From the NCBI RefSeq assembly GCF_000222025.1, contig NZ_AFQO01000003.1, positions 124,001 through 188,000 on the forward strand: a stretch of DNA of 64,000 bases. The letters run 5' to 3'. Source of the DNA: Haemophilus haemolyticus M19501. Lineage in GTDB: Bacteria > Pseudomonadota > Gammaproteobacteria > Enterobacterales > Pasteurellaceae. Below the pieces are notes generated by a model. It had not been told where the DNA came from. It searched no databases and saw only the letters and a program-made list of their open reading frames with translations. The first letter of the stretch is position 1. Every line of letters begins with the position of its first letter. Position numbers and translations under genes: made by a program. Positions 40,770 through 49,043 of the stretch are shown piece after piece.

Positions 40770-42194
40770 ATGACTCAAAAATTACATATTAAAACTTGGG
40801 GCTGCCAGATGAATGAATACGATTCATCTAAAATGGCAGATCTTTTATTAAGTACTCATGGACTAGAACTTACTGAAATTCCTGAAGAAGCAGACGTATT
40901 ATTATTGAATACCTGTTCTATTCGTGAAAAAGCACAAGAAAAAGTGTTCCACCAGCTTGGTCGTTGGAAAGAATTAAAGAAAAATAATCCAAATTTAGTG
41001 ATTGGTGTGGGCGGCTGTGTAGCTTCTCAAGAAGGGGAACATATTCGCCATCGTGCGCCTTATGTAGATATTATTTTTGGTCCACAAACTTTGCACCGCC
41101 TGCCTGAAATGATTAACCAAATTCGTGGTGGTAAGAGTTCTGTTGTAGATGTAAGTTTCCCTGAAATTGAGAAATTTGACCGCTTACCTGAACCTCGTGC
41201 AGAAGGTCCAACAGCATTTGTTTCGATTATGGAAGGCTGCAATAAATACTGTACTTTCTGTGTTGTACCTTATACACGCGGTGAAGAAGTCAGCCGTCCT
41301 GTGGATGATGTCTTATTTGAAATTGCGCAGCTTGCGGATCAAGGTGTGCGTGAGGTCAATCTACTTGGTCAAAACGTGAATGCTTATCGTGGACCGACAC
41401 ATGATGGTCAAATTTGTAGCTTTGCTGAGTTGCTTCGTCTTGTCGCATCAATTGATGGTATTGACCGTTTACGTTTTACAACCAGCCATCCAATAGAATT
41501 TACAGATGATATTATTGATGTATATCGTGATACGCCTGAATTGGTGAGTTTCTTACATCTTCCAGTCCAAGCAGGTTCTGACCGTGTATTAACGATGATG
41601 AAACGTGGTCATACAGCATTAGAATATAAATCTATTATTCGTAAACTTCGTGCTGTGCGCCCAGATATTCAAATCAGCTCAGACTTTATTGTTGGTTTCC
41701 CGGGTGAAACTGCAGAAGATTTTGAGCAAACTATGAATTTGATTGCACAAGTGAACTTTGATATGAGTTTCAGTTTTGTGTACTCAGCCCGACCAGGTAC
41801 GCCTGCTGCAGATATGCCAGATGATGTAACAGAAGATGAAAAGAAACAACGTCTTTATGTGTTACAAGAGCGTATTAATCAACAAGCTGCACAGTTTAGC
41901 CGTCGTATGCTTGGCACCGAACAACGAGTATTAGTTGAAGGGCCATCGAAGAAAGACATTATGGAATTGACGGGACGTACTGAAACGAATCGTATTGTCA
42001 ATTTCCAGGGTTCTCCAGAAATGATCGGTAAATTTGTGGATGTGAAAATCACTGATGTTTATACCAATTCTCTACGTGGTGAAGTAGTGCGTACTGAAGA
42101 TGAAATGGGATTACGTATTGCGCAATCTCCACAAGAAGTGATGAATCGCACACGTAAAGAAGATGAATTAGGTGTAGGGCGTTACCACGGCTAA
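40770..42194 (+). CDS. miaB: MiaB, tRNA 2-methylthio-N6-isopentenyladenosine synthase
   Basis: 474 residues, equal to E. coli MiaB. An N-terminal UPF0004 domain with three cluster cysteines ([27 protein letters not shown]), the radical SAM core with CNKYCTFC, and a C-terminal TRAM domain (about 378-440). It adds the methylthio group at A37 of tRNAs reading UNN codons. From memory a citrate lyase cluster sits between lipA and miaB in strain Rd; here the gap is only 170 nt. Confidence 0.96.
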   Translation: MTQKLHIKTWGCQMNEYDSSKMADLLLSTHGLELTEIPEEADVLLLNTCSIREKAQEKVFHQLGRWKELKKNNPNLVIGVGGCVASQEGEHIRHRAPYVDIIFGPQTLHRLPEMINQIRGGKSSVVDVSFPEIEKFDRLPEPRAEGPTAFVSIMEGCNKYCTFCVVPYTRGEEVSRPVDDVLFEIAQLADQGVREVNLLGQNVNAYRGPTHDGQICSFAELLRLVASIDGIDRLRFTTSHPIEFTDDIIDVYRDTPELVSFLHLPVQAGSDRVLTMMKRGHTALEYKSIIRKLRAVRPDIQISSDFIVGFPGETAEDFEQTMNLIAQVNFDMSFSFVYSARPGTPAADMPDDVTEDEKKQRLYVLQERINQQAAQFSRRMLGTEQRVLVEGPSKKDIMELTGRTETNRIVNFQGSPEMIGKFVDVKITDVYTNSLRGEVVRTEDEMGLRIAQSPQEVMNRTRKEDELGVGRYHG

Positions 42195-42212
42195 TTGAAA
42201 TTTTGAAATATT

Positions 42213-42252
42213 TAACCGCACTTTGAGAAATTAAAGTGTGGTTATTTTTTTA
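42213..42252. terminator. Hairpin after miaB with one exact and one decayed uptake signal
   Basis: TAACCGCACTTT (exact core at 42215) pairs with AAAGTGTGGTTA through one G-T pair, then ATTTTTTT. It lies between convergent miaB and ung and can serve miaB strongly. Confidence 0.75.
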
Positions 42253-42263
42253 GGGGATATGGT

Positions 42264-42923
42264 TTAGATTTGCCAATCTATCGGTTTTATTCCGTGGCTT
42301 TCCAAATATGAATTTGTTTTGGAAAAATGATGACAGCCAAAGAAACCTCGATGGGCTGAAAGTGGGGATGGGTGTGGAGCCGTTAAAACAAGATGACGAG
42401 TGCGGTCAATAATTTGCCCTTTTTTTTGTGCGTGACTGCCCCAAAGTAAAAAAACCAGTTTTTCACGATGTTCATTAAGTGCTGCAATAACACGATCAGT
42501 AAACGTTTCCCAGCCGAAATTAGCATGTGAATGTGCCATACCACGTTCTACGGTAAGCACTGTGTTGAGCAGTAATACCCCTTGTTCAGCCCATTTGACT
42601 AAATAACCATGAGATGGCATTTGGAATCCTGAAATATCTTGTGTGAGTTCTTTATACATATTTAATAGGGAAGGGGGAATGGCGACTTCAGGTTTTACTG
42701 AAAAAGCCAATCCATGAGCTTGGTTTGGTCCATGGTAGGGATCCTGACCTAAAATCACCACTTTTACATCTTCAAAAGCGGTATATTTAAATGCGTTAAA
42801 TACATCTTCTTGTGGGGGATAAATCGTTTTCCCGCTTGCTCTTGCAAGATGAACCTGTTGTAGTGCGTGTTGAAAGTAAGGTTGTTCTTTTTCTTTTCCG
42901 ATAACATCAGTCCAAGTTTTCAT
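42264..42923 (-). CDS. ung: Ung, uracil-DNA glycosylase
   Basis: 219 residues. The water-activating motif [18 protein letters not shown] (near 60-77), the LLNTVLTVE uracil pocket segment and the C-terminal [13 protein letters not shown] loop are all intact. It removes uracil from DNA to start base excision repair. Monocistronic. Confidence 0.97.
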   Translation of the reverse strand: MKTWTDVIGKEKEQPYFQHALQQVHLARASGKTIYPPQEDVFNAFKYTAFEDVKVVILGQDPYHGPNQAHGLAFSVKPEVAIPPSLLNMYKELTQDISGFQMPSHGYLVKWAEQGVLLLNTVLTVERGMAHSHANFGWETFTDRVIAALNEHREKLVFLLWGSHAQKKGQIIDRTRHLVLTAPHPSPLSAHRGFFGCHHFSKTNSYLESHGIKPIDWQI

Positions 42924-43046
42924 TATTTTGATCCTATTAATAAATTTGCTCTTATTATAAACAAAAAGCTTAAGGCAATAAAAAGTTTAAAAGGTTAAAT
43001 TAATGTTAAATTATTTTAGGTAAATAGCTATATAAATGAGTAAAGT

Positions 43047-43060
43047 TTAATTTAGATCAA
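43047..43060 (+). promoter_or_regulatory. FNR-like site upstream of grcA
   Basis: TTAATTTAGATCAA differs at one position from the FNR form TTGAT-N4-ATCAA. grcA (yfiD) is FNR-activated in E. coli. No start site can be fixed, and the distance to the gene (131 nt) allows a promoter between them. Confidence 0.5.
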
Positions 43061-43111
43061 GTTTGTAAAATTATCCTAAAAAGATAATCTGTTCTTTATC
43101 AAAAAAATCCA

Positions 43112-43138
43112 AAATAATTTGAAATTTTCAAATTATTT
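43112..43138. repeat. 27-nt perfect palindrome upstream of grcA
   Basis: AAATAATTTGAAA and its exact reverse complement TTTCAAATTATTT are separated by a single T. The arms are 13 bp and entirely A/T except for the G/C pairs. It lies 53-80 nt upstream of the grcA start and could be an operator or a leader hairpin. Confidence 0.75.
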
Positions 43139-43191
43139 GATAAAATTTGTACAGTTTTTATGATTATTCCAATGCCAATTAGGAGGCTATT

Positions 43192-43575
43192 ATGATTAAA
43201 GGTATTCAAATTACTCAAGCGGCAAATGACAATTTGCTTAATTCATTCTGGTTATTAGACAGCGAAAAAAATGAAGCGCGTTGCTTATGTGCAAAAGGCG
43301 AATTTGCTGAAGACCAAGTTGTTGCAGTGAGCGAATTAGGTCAAATCGAATACCGTGAATTACCAGTAAACGTCGCACCAACTGTTAAAGTTGAAGGTGG
43401 CCAACACTTAAACGTAAACGTATTACGTCGTGAAACTTTAGAAGATGCGGTAAATAACCCAGATAAATATCCACAATTAACTATCCGTGTTTCTGGTTAC
43501 GCAGTACGTTTCAACTCTTTAACTCCAGAACAACAACGCGACGTTATCACTCGTACTTTCACTGAAAGCCTATAA
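43192..43575 (+). CDS. grcA: GrcA (YfiD), stress-induced glycyl radical spare part for pyruvate formate-lyase
   Basis: 127 residues, as in E. coli YfiD. The C-terminal glycyl radical motif [17 protein letters not shown] has the radical glycine at residue 102. It can replace the oxygen-damaged C-terminal part of PflB. AGGAGG lies just ahead of the ATG. It fits with the anaerobic formate metabolism encoded at 55-62 kb. A terminator follows. Confidence 0.96.
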   Translation: MIKGIQITQAANDNLLNSFWLLDSEKNEARCLCAKGEFAEDQVVAVSELGQIEYRELPVNVAPTVKVEGGQHLNVNVLRRETLEDAVNNPDKYPQLTIRVSGYAVRFNSLTPEQQRDVITRTFTESL

Positions 43576-43596
43576 TTTCAGTTTGAATGAAAAAAG

Positions 43597-43626
43597 AAAC
43601 CCCGAAGTCATTCGGGGTTTTGTTTT
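43597..43626 (+). terminator. Terminator after grcA
   Basis: AAACCCCGAA and TTCGGGGTTT form a 10-bp stem with a GTCA loop followed by TGTTTT. It also lies beyond the end of the convergent fimbrial operon. Confidence 0.9.
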
Positions 43627-43656
43627 ATCTAAAAGGTTAAAAATTTTGACCGCACT

Positions 43657-44781
43657 TTATTGATAGGAAAATGTATAAGTGGCAATTGCTTTTACTGTTC
43701 CGGGCTTCACATTTCCATCTGTATTGACATAATAAGCTCGGAATAAGACGGAAGGATTATTTTGAACGCCAGAAGAAAACTCCCATTGATTTTCTGTGCC
43801 TTTTGCGGAATTTTCAGGCCCATATTTTAAAGCGGGCGTATTCCAATTATTATAGAGTTTAATTCCGATACCTTTTGCGCTTGAATCCGCTGTTAAACTT
43901 AAAATATCACTCCGATTATTTACATTTGACTTATCGGTTAATGTGCTATAAACACGAATCCCACCCCATAAACCACTTCGCGATGAATTATCACAACGTA
44001 AACCAATTTCGAATTTACCGCCATAAACTTCATCTCCTTGAGTTGCGATACTACGTTGAGAAATAGTTGGCAATTTGAGCGTAATGTCTTTTGGCGTGGT
44101 TAAAACACAAGTATGGGGAATAACCTTAAATCTGAATGTGTTAAGATAAATTTCTGTAATTTTATTTCCTGTATATTCGCCATATTTGCTATCGGAACGG
44201 CGACGAGGTTCAATTTCGCCAATTTTTATACGAGGAATGGTATATTCCCCTGCGGGAGGTTGTTTTAGAAGAACAGGAATTACTTTAGCTGAGGCCCCTT
44301 GACTTGATGTTGTGCACCATCCATTAAACACTTTTTGCCAAGAATTACCATTAACAGCCACAGGGCTATTGGTATCGCCAGCATAGACTAAAATCCCAAT
44401 ATATTCATTCCCTATATCATAAATAGATTGATTATCTATGGTGCCAATAACAGGTAAAGTAGATATTGCATAAAGTTCTGTGCAAAAATTATCTCCATTG
44501 TTATGACCACGAACAAACTTATATTTTTCGCTATCGTTTGCAAAAAATGCGTTACCAAAATTATCAAACTTTCGCGGTAAGTCGTCAGCGGAGTAATGGC
44601 GTGAATATAAAGGAATGGTGCCATCTGCCATTTTTGCGCCTAATTCAAAGGGCGCAACGATATCATACTCCATACTAGAGCCTCTGTAGTGATAACCATC
44701 GCCATTAGGACGACGTTCAATTGATAGCGAGGGTAAAGTGTAACAACATAAGCCTGTTAGAAATATTATTTTTTTCCACAT
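43657..44781 (-). CDS. Fimbrial tip adhesin-like protein (two-domain)
   Basis: 374 residues with a signal peptide (IIFLTGLCCYTLPSLS). The N-terminal part (about 21-215) has no close relative that I recognise and may be the receptor-binding domain; it has Cys pairs. The C-terminal part (about 220-374) looks like a pilin domain: HTCVLTTPKDITLKLPTI, then FEIGLRCDN, ending ATYTFSYQ, the type of final strand that a chaperone caps. It is the last gene of the leftward operon, 14 nt after the usher, the usual place for an adhesin. An uptake core (43649-43657) touches its stop codon. Confidence 0.78.
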   Translation of the reverse strand: MWKKIIFLTGLCCYTLPSLSIERRPNGDGYHYRGSSMEYDIVAPFELGAKMADGTIPLYSRHYSADDLPRKFDNFGNAFFANDSEKYKFVRGHNNGDNFCTELYAISTLPVIGTIDNQSIYDIGNEYIGILVYAGDTNSPVAVNGNSWQKVFNGWCTTSSQGASAKVIPVLLKQPPAGEYTIPRIKIGEIEPRRRSDSKYGEYTGNKITEIYLNTFRFKVIPHTCVLTTPKDITLKLPTISQRSIATQGDEVYGGKFEIGLRCDNSSRSGLWGGIRVYSTLTDKSNVNNRSDILSLTADSSAKGIGIKLYNNWNTPALKYGPENSAKGTENQWEFSSGVQNNPSVLFRAYYVNTDGNVKPGTVKAIATYTFSYQ

Positions 44782-44795
44782 ATGATTCTCAACTT

Positions 44796-47291
44796 TTATT
44801 TACATTCCACATCATAAATTTGCATTGTTTCTGATTCATTATCTAAATTGACTTGATAATCAAAATAACATTGCTCGTTTTTCCCTAATCCCCAAGAAAC
44901 AGCAAGTGTACCTTTTGTTTTCGTTAAATTATTCGCAAAAAGAACACCACCTTGCCCAACATAGCCTACGAGATTTCCTTTATCATCTTTAGCTTCTGTT
45001 GCCATTGGTAGAATAACGCCTTTTGGCGTTGCCACATTAAATAGCACCATCGTCGTTTTTTGCGTATCAAAATTGACTAGATTGATGCTATTGGCGCGTG
45101 GCACGATTTGTTGTTCTGTTGAATCAAATTCTATATTTATTGGTAAATGGGTCGGATCAATACCAATATAGTTAATAGAATAAGGGGAGGTGTAAGGCAC
45201 AATAGCATTACCGAAATAATCTAAAGTTTGCCCCATACCAGTTGCCGTAACTAACGCACCTTTTGCGCCTTTAGCGTGAATAATGGCAAAATTATCTCCT
45301 ACTGTTTGCCCTAACGTCACACCATAAGAATGTGCAACAACAGAACCAGAGGCGGTCATTGAGACTTGACGATTGTGTTGATTATCTTGTCCTACAGAGA
45401 ATTGATAATCGCCGACATCGGCTCGGTAACCTACATTCGCAGAAATAGAACGATTATTTTGATTATTGCTCGCGGCGGATAATGCGTAATTAAATTGATT
45501 ATATTGACCTGTTGAACCGCTTACGCTACTTTGCGCATTGTTATAACGGCGATTATGTGTAAATGTTGAAGACACATATTGTTCGCCCAATGGAATAGAA
45601 AAGCTTAAATACAGGCTGTTATCGCGTGTTTTTCTTTCTTTATCAACTGATTGTGAAAAACCAATTTGATAATTTAATCGTTTCCAATTATTACTGTAAG
45701 AAAGTTGGTATTCATTACGTACCCCGCTTTTTCCCCAGTAACTATAAGTTGAACCAATTAAATAAAGTACACCCCATTTTTCGCCAAGATTTTGATTAAT
45801 TGAAAGTTGATATTGATTCTTAGGGCGAGAAAATAGTGAATTTCTCAAGGCTTCATTGGCAAGATTATAGTCATTATTTTTCGCCCAAATGACATCTCTC
45901 AATGTATAGAAATCTTTTGAATAATAGCGATAAGCCGCTAAAGTTACATTTGTTTTAGTCGAAAGTACATTTACACTATAACTTGCGTGCAGGCTATAAC
46001 CGTTTTTCTTTTCTCTCGTTTCATCAAATATGCTTTGTGCAAAGGTGGCATCTGCAGAAAATGCGCCAATTGGCGTATTTAGGCTTGCGCCTAGCAATTC
46101 TGCACGATAATTTTTATGTAATGTTATTCCGCTATTAATCGTGAAATTATTTAATAAACCATATTGCAATGTACTTTGTAATACATTATCTGGATATATT
46201 TCGGAACCATAACGATAACGACCGTAAGCAGTTTGATAACGAAATTGTCCCATTCTGATCAACGGTGCAATATTAGCAAATGGCACTGTGAATGTGCGTA
46301 TTTGCCCATTTGATTCTGTAATTTCAACGACTAAATCACCACTATAGCCACTTGGATAAAGATCTGTAATCGTAAAAGCACCTGCAGGAACAGAAGTTTG
46401 ATAAATAATTGAACCATTTTGACGAATTGTCACATTGGCATTACTATTCGCGACACCTTGAACAATAGGCGCGTAACCACGCATTGAGGAGGGGAGCATT
46501 CGATCATCTGAAGCCACTTTTAATCCACGTAAAGACATTCCCTCCATTAATTCGCCAGATGTATAGAAATCGCCTAATGTTACAAGCCCTCTAATAGCGG
46601 CAAAATCTTTTTGTAAATAAGTTTCTGTACTTTCATAGTGACTATTTTGGTTTTGATCTACTGACTTTTGCCAATTTTTAGAGCCAGAATGTCGTAATGC
46701 CCAACTGCCTATATTGGCTCCAGCACGAATACCAAGATAAGATTGCGCTAAGGTATTATTCCCATTGTTATAGCGATAATGGTTGGCATTGTAATTTAAG
46801 AAGACGGCAGGTTCGCCATCTTGCCAACGACTTGGAGAAATATAACCGCGTGGACGTTGCACGGTAAGAGCCTGAGGAATTTCCACGTTAAGACGTAAAA
46901 GTCCTGTATCAAATTCTGTTTTTACTTGTGAAATTGCTGTATTTATAGGCACGCATATTGAATTAGACGCAGATTGTAAAAAAGCTTTCGGTTGTAAATC
47001 TAAGATTTCCGCTAATTCAGGGGTTAAACAAAGTGAAATACCCTGTTCAGTATCATCAAAACGCAGTTGTAAATGCCCTTTGTTAATATTATTGACAAAA
47101 ATTTCTGCGGGATAATGACCTGCTAAAACCGCATTTTTTTCATTAAAACGGCGAATATCCACCACGGGTGCATTTTCACTTTGTCGTAAAAAGCCTGCAT
47201 CAAATTCATCATCTGCGTGAACATAAAATGACAGGCTAAAACATAAAGCGAGCCCGCAATAAATTGGATGTAATTGATATTTTTGTAGCAT
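44796..47291 (-). CDS. Outer membrane fimbrial usher (FimD/PapC family)
   Basis: 831 residues, the normal usher length. Signal peptide ends at HA; DAGFLRQ starts the N-terminal chaperone-binding domain; the central beta-barrel and plug follow (RGYAPIVQGVANSNANVTI and TSVPAGAFTITDLYPSGYSGDL are family landmarks); C-terminal domains end with the paired cysteines of CYFDYQVNL and YDVEC. It forms the pore through which pilin subunits pass and polymerise. It contains no uptake signal core. Confidence 0.94.
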   Translation of the reverse strand: MLQKYQLHPIYCGLALCFSLSFYVHADDEFDAGFLRQSENAPVVDIRRFNEKNAVLAGHYPAEIFVNNINKGHLQLRFDDTEQGISLCLTPELAEILDLQPKAFLQSASNSICVPINTAISQVKTEFDTGLLRLNVEIPQALTVQRPRGYISPSRWQDGEPAVFLNYNANHYRYNNGNNTLAQSYLGIRAGANIGSWALRHSGSKNWQKSVDQNQNSHYESTETYLQKDFAAIRGLVTLGDFYTSGELMEGMSLRGLKVASDDRMLPSSMRGYAPIVQGVANSNANVTIRQNGSIIYQTSVPAGAFTITDLYPSGYSGDLVVEITESNGQIRTFTVPFANIAPLIRMGQFRYQTAYGRYRYGSEIYPDNVLQSTLQYGLLNNFTINSGITLHKNYRAELLGASLNTPIGAFSADATFAQSIFDETREKKNGYSLHASYSVNVLSTKTNVTLAAYRYYSKDFYTLRDVIWAKNNDYNLANEALRNSLFSRPKNQYQLSINQNLGEKWGVLYLIGSTYSYWGKSGVRNEYQLSYSNNWKRLNYQIGFSQSVDKERKTRDNSLYLSFSIPLGEQYVSSTFTHNRRYNNAQSSVSGSTGQYNQFNYALSAASNNQNNRSISANVGYRADVGDYQFSVGQDNQHNRQVSMTASGSVVAHSYGVTLGQTVGDNFAIIHAKGAKGALVTATGMGQTLDYFGNAIVPYTSPYSINYIGIDPTHLPINIEFDSTEQQIVPRANSINLVNFDTQKTTMVLFNVATPKGVILPMATEAKDDKGNLVGYVGQGGVLFANNLTKTKGTLAVSWGLGKNEQCYFDYQVNLDNESETMQIYDVECK

Positions 47292-47360
47292 TATTAATGT
47301 TCTTATTTGATTAATTAGAAAAAAGTGCGGTGAAATTTTACTTAATTTTTAGCGATTGAA

Positions 47361-48056
47361 TTAATGTAAAATTGATTCACCTTTTTGATCGCCACCATAA
47401 TCATTTACGACAGTCCACTGAACTGTTTCATTCGCGCGCGCACCTTTAAATGGATAGGTTTGTTGTGAATAAGGCGCAACCATATCTACATTTTTCACTG
47501 ATTTTCCATTGATTTTAATTTGATCGTAGGTAATAAAATAAGGCGTTGGGTTATCCACTCGCAAAGAAGAACCATCTGTTGAAAAATTCACTTTTTGATA
47601 AGCATCATTAATAGATATTGCTAATCCTGTTGGACGATAAAAAAATTTCAAGCGTGAACGGATGGCTAATTGTAAATAATTAGGGTTGATCGCTAATGAT
47701 TCCGCTTTTGGTTTAGGAGGAATATCTAATAAATTAAAGTAAAAAATCGATTCTCGATCTTGGGGTAAGGCTTCAGTGCCAGTAAAGTTTACGCGTAAAG
47801 ATTGCCCAGAATTGCCTTCTACTCGAACAATGGGCGGTGCAATGACAAAAGGCACTTTAGTTGAATTAGGACTGCTATTAATATCGCCTTTATCTAACCA
47901 CGATTGCACCAATGCGGGAGAATCGCCTACATTACTTAATTGAATGGAAATATTTTTTTGTTCAGCAGGATAAATAATGCGTGTGCCAGTAATCACGACA
48001 TTTGCTTGGGCAAAAAAAGGAAGTGCGGTTAAAAAGAGGAAGATTTTTTTTAGCAT
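47361..48056 (-). CDS. Periplasmic fimbrial chaperone (PapD family)
   Basis: 231 residues from the ATG at 48056 (MLKKIFLFLTALPFFAQA signal peptide). A much longer in-frame reading to 48206 would overlap the pilin gene and is rejected. PapD features: RIIYPAEQKNISIQLSN at the start of domain 1, PFVIAPPIVRVEGNSGQSLRV with the conserved lines, and YFNLLDIPP before the linker. It folds subunits and carries them to the usher. One exact uptake core (48021) lies in the signal peptide coding part. Confidence 0.93.
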   Translation of the reverse strand: MLKKIFLFLTALPFFAQANVVITGTRIIYPAEQKNISIQLSNVGDSPALVQSWLDKGDINSSPNSTKVPFVIAPPIVRVEGNSGQSLRVNFTGTEALPQDRESIFYFNLLDIPPKPKAESLAINPNYLQLAIRSRLKFFYRPTGLAISINDAYQKVNFSTDGSSLRVDNPTPYFITYDQIKINGKSVKNVDMVAPYSQQTYPFKGARANETVQWTVVNDYGGDQKGESILH

Positions 48057-48085
48057 AGGATTACTCAATAGGAAACAGAAAAAAT

Positions 48086-48110
48086 CGACTAACGCAGAAA
48101 GCGTTAGTCG
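48086..48110 (-). terminator. Strong hairpin between pilin and chaperone genes (stoichiometry terminator)
   Basis: CGACTAACGC and GCGTTAGTCG form a 10-bp perfect stem with a 5-nt loop. In the direction of transcription it is followed by ATTTTTTCTG. It lies 13 nt after the pilin stop and 29 nt before the chaperone start, so it should favour pilin mRNA over the rest of the operon. Confidence 0.8.
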
Positions 48111-48123
48111 GAGAAAAGAACGT

Positions 48124-48738
48124 TTATTTATAGATAATGTTATATTCAACTTTAGATTGAACGACACCAGGTTCAGCAGGAGCATCAACAGTAACATATT
48201 GTGCATAGTAAGTTAAATTAGCTGTAGCTGTTGTTGCTCCAGTATCATTTTTAAAATTAGACCAAGGATTATAGGGATCGTTTTCATGCCCTTGAACATC
48301 AACATTCTCACCCACTGCAATCACTTTACTGGTATCGGCGTGAGTTAATTGAATTTGTACATGTTCAGCTCGAGTTGTTCCACCAACAGTAGTCTGTGCA
48401 ATATTTTTTAAATTATGTGTGTTAGGATCCACATATTGGCTATTTGGCAGAAAATAGGCACGAACGCCATCTGTGCCTCCTATTGCAGCTTGTTTACAAC
48501 CCGTTAATTCAATGTTAAAACGCGTTAAACCTGCAACTGCACCAACTGATGCTAATTGTGTTTTATTGACTGTTGGTAGTTTTACTTCAAAATTACCACT
48601 GTTGTTACCGTTTTTAACGGTACAAGTTTGATCAACGACACGACCATTAAATGTGATGGTGCCATCTGCTGCGCCAAATGCACTTGAGATTCCGCCTAAA
48701 CTAAAAAGTAAGCCTGCTGCTAACGTTAATTTTTTCAT
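48124..48738 (-). CDS. Major fimbrial subunit (type 1-like pilin)
   Basis: 204 residues with a signal peptide (LTLAAGLLFSLGGISSAFGA). Mature features are typical of chaperone-usher pilins: TITFNGRVVDQTCTV near the N-terminus, a second cysteine in ELTGCKQAA for the conserved disulfide, and the C-terminal SKVEYNIIYK with penultimate tyrosine. AAGGA precedes the ATG. First gene of the leftward operon; the inferred promoter and 88-nt leader lie upstream. Confidence 0.92.
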   Translation of the reverse strand: MKKLTLAAGLLFSLGGISSAFGAADGTITFNGRVVDQTCTVKNGNNSGNFEVKLPTVNKTQLASVGAVAGLTRFNIELTGCKQAAIGGTDGVRAYFLPNSQYVDPNTHNLKNIAQTTVGGTTRAEHVQIQLTHADTSKVIAVGENVDVQGHENDPYNPWSNFKNDTGATTATANLTYYAQYVTVDAPAEPGVVQSKVEYNIIYK

Positions 48739-48772
48739 TATTTAATCCTTAGAATGGAAGTAATTATTTAAA

Positions 48773-48800
48773 GATCACATTTTTTTGTTATTTTGTGATC
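48773..48800 (-). repeat. Inverted repeat in the pilin 5' leader
   Basis: GATCACA (48773-48779) and TGTGATC (48794-48800) are exact inverted copies with a 14-nt A/T-rich spacer. If the promoter at 48833-48861 is correct they lie in the transcribed leader and could form a hairpin; alternatively they are half-sites for a regulator. They do not make a correctly spaced CRP site. Confidence 0.55.
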
Positions 48801-48832
48801 ACGACTGTTTTTAAAATGTTAAAAACCTGCGC

Positions 48833-48861
48833 ATAATACACTTAATGAGCAAAAAAAAAAC
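48833..48861 (-). promoter_or_regulatory. Inferred pilin promoter containing a run of ten T
   Basis: On the - strand, TGTATTATG gives an extended -10 (TATTAT at 48833-48838). Seventeen bp further up, the -35 position (48856-48861) falls in a run of ten T (48851-48860, A on the + strand). Loss or gain of a base would change the -35/-10 spacing. Assigned by eye. The whole interval 48739-49043 otherwise holds only the lepA promoter region, with TACAAT at 48996-49001 as a likely -10. Confidence 0.5.
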
Positions 48862-49043
48862 GATTTCAGATTATTTTTTAATCAATCGATCTTTTTTATA
48901 GCATTTTGGGCGGGGAGTTATATGGAATTGAACCTTTTATTTTATAGATAGCTGACTTTTCCCTTTCATCCCTAGCGATTTCCGCACTTTTCAGGTACAA
49001 TCCGCCAGTTAAATTTAATGATTTTTGAGAAAAACTATCTTTT

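Noticed and set aside
48057-48206. An in-frame 50-codon extension of the fimbrial chaperone into the pilin gene
   Set aside because: The extension overlaps the pilin 3' end and the intergenic hairpin; the internal ATG at 48056 begins a proper signal peptide.
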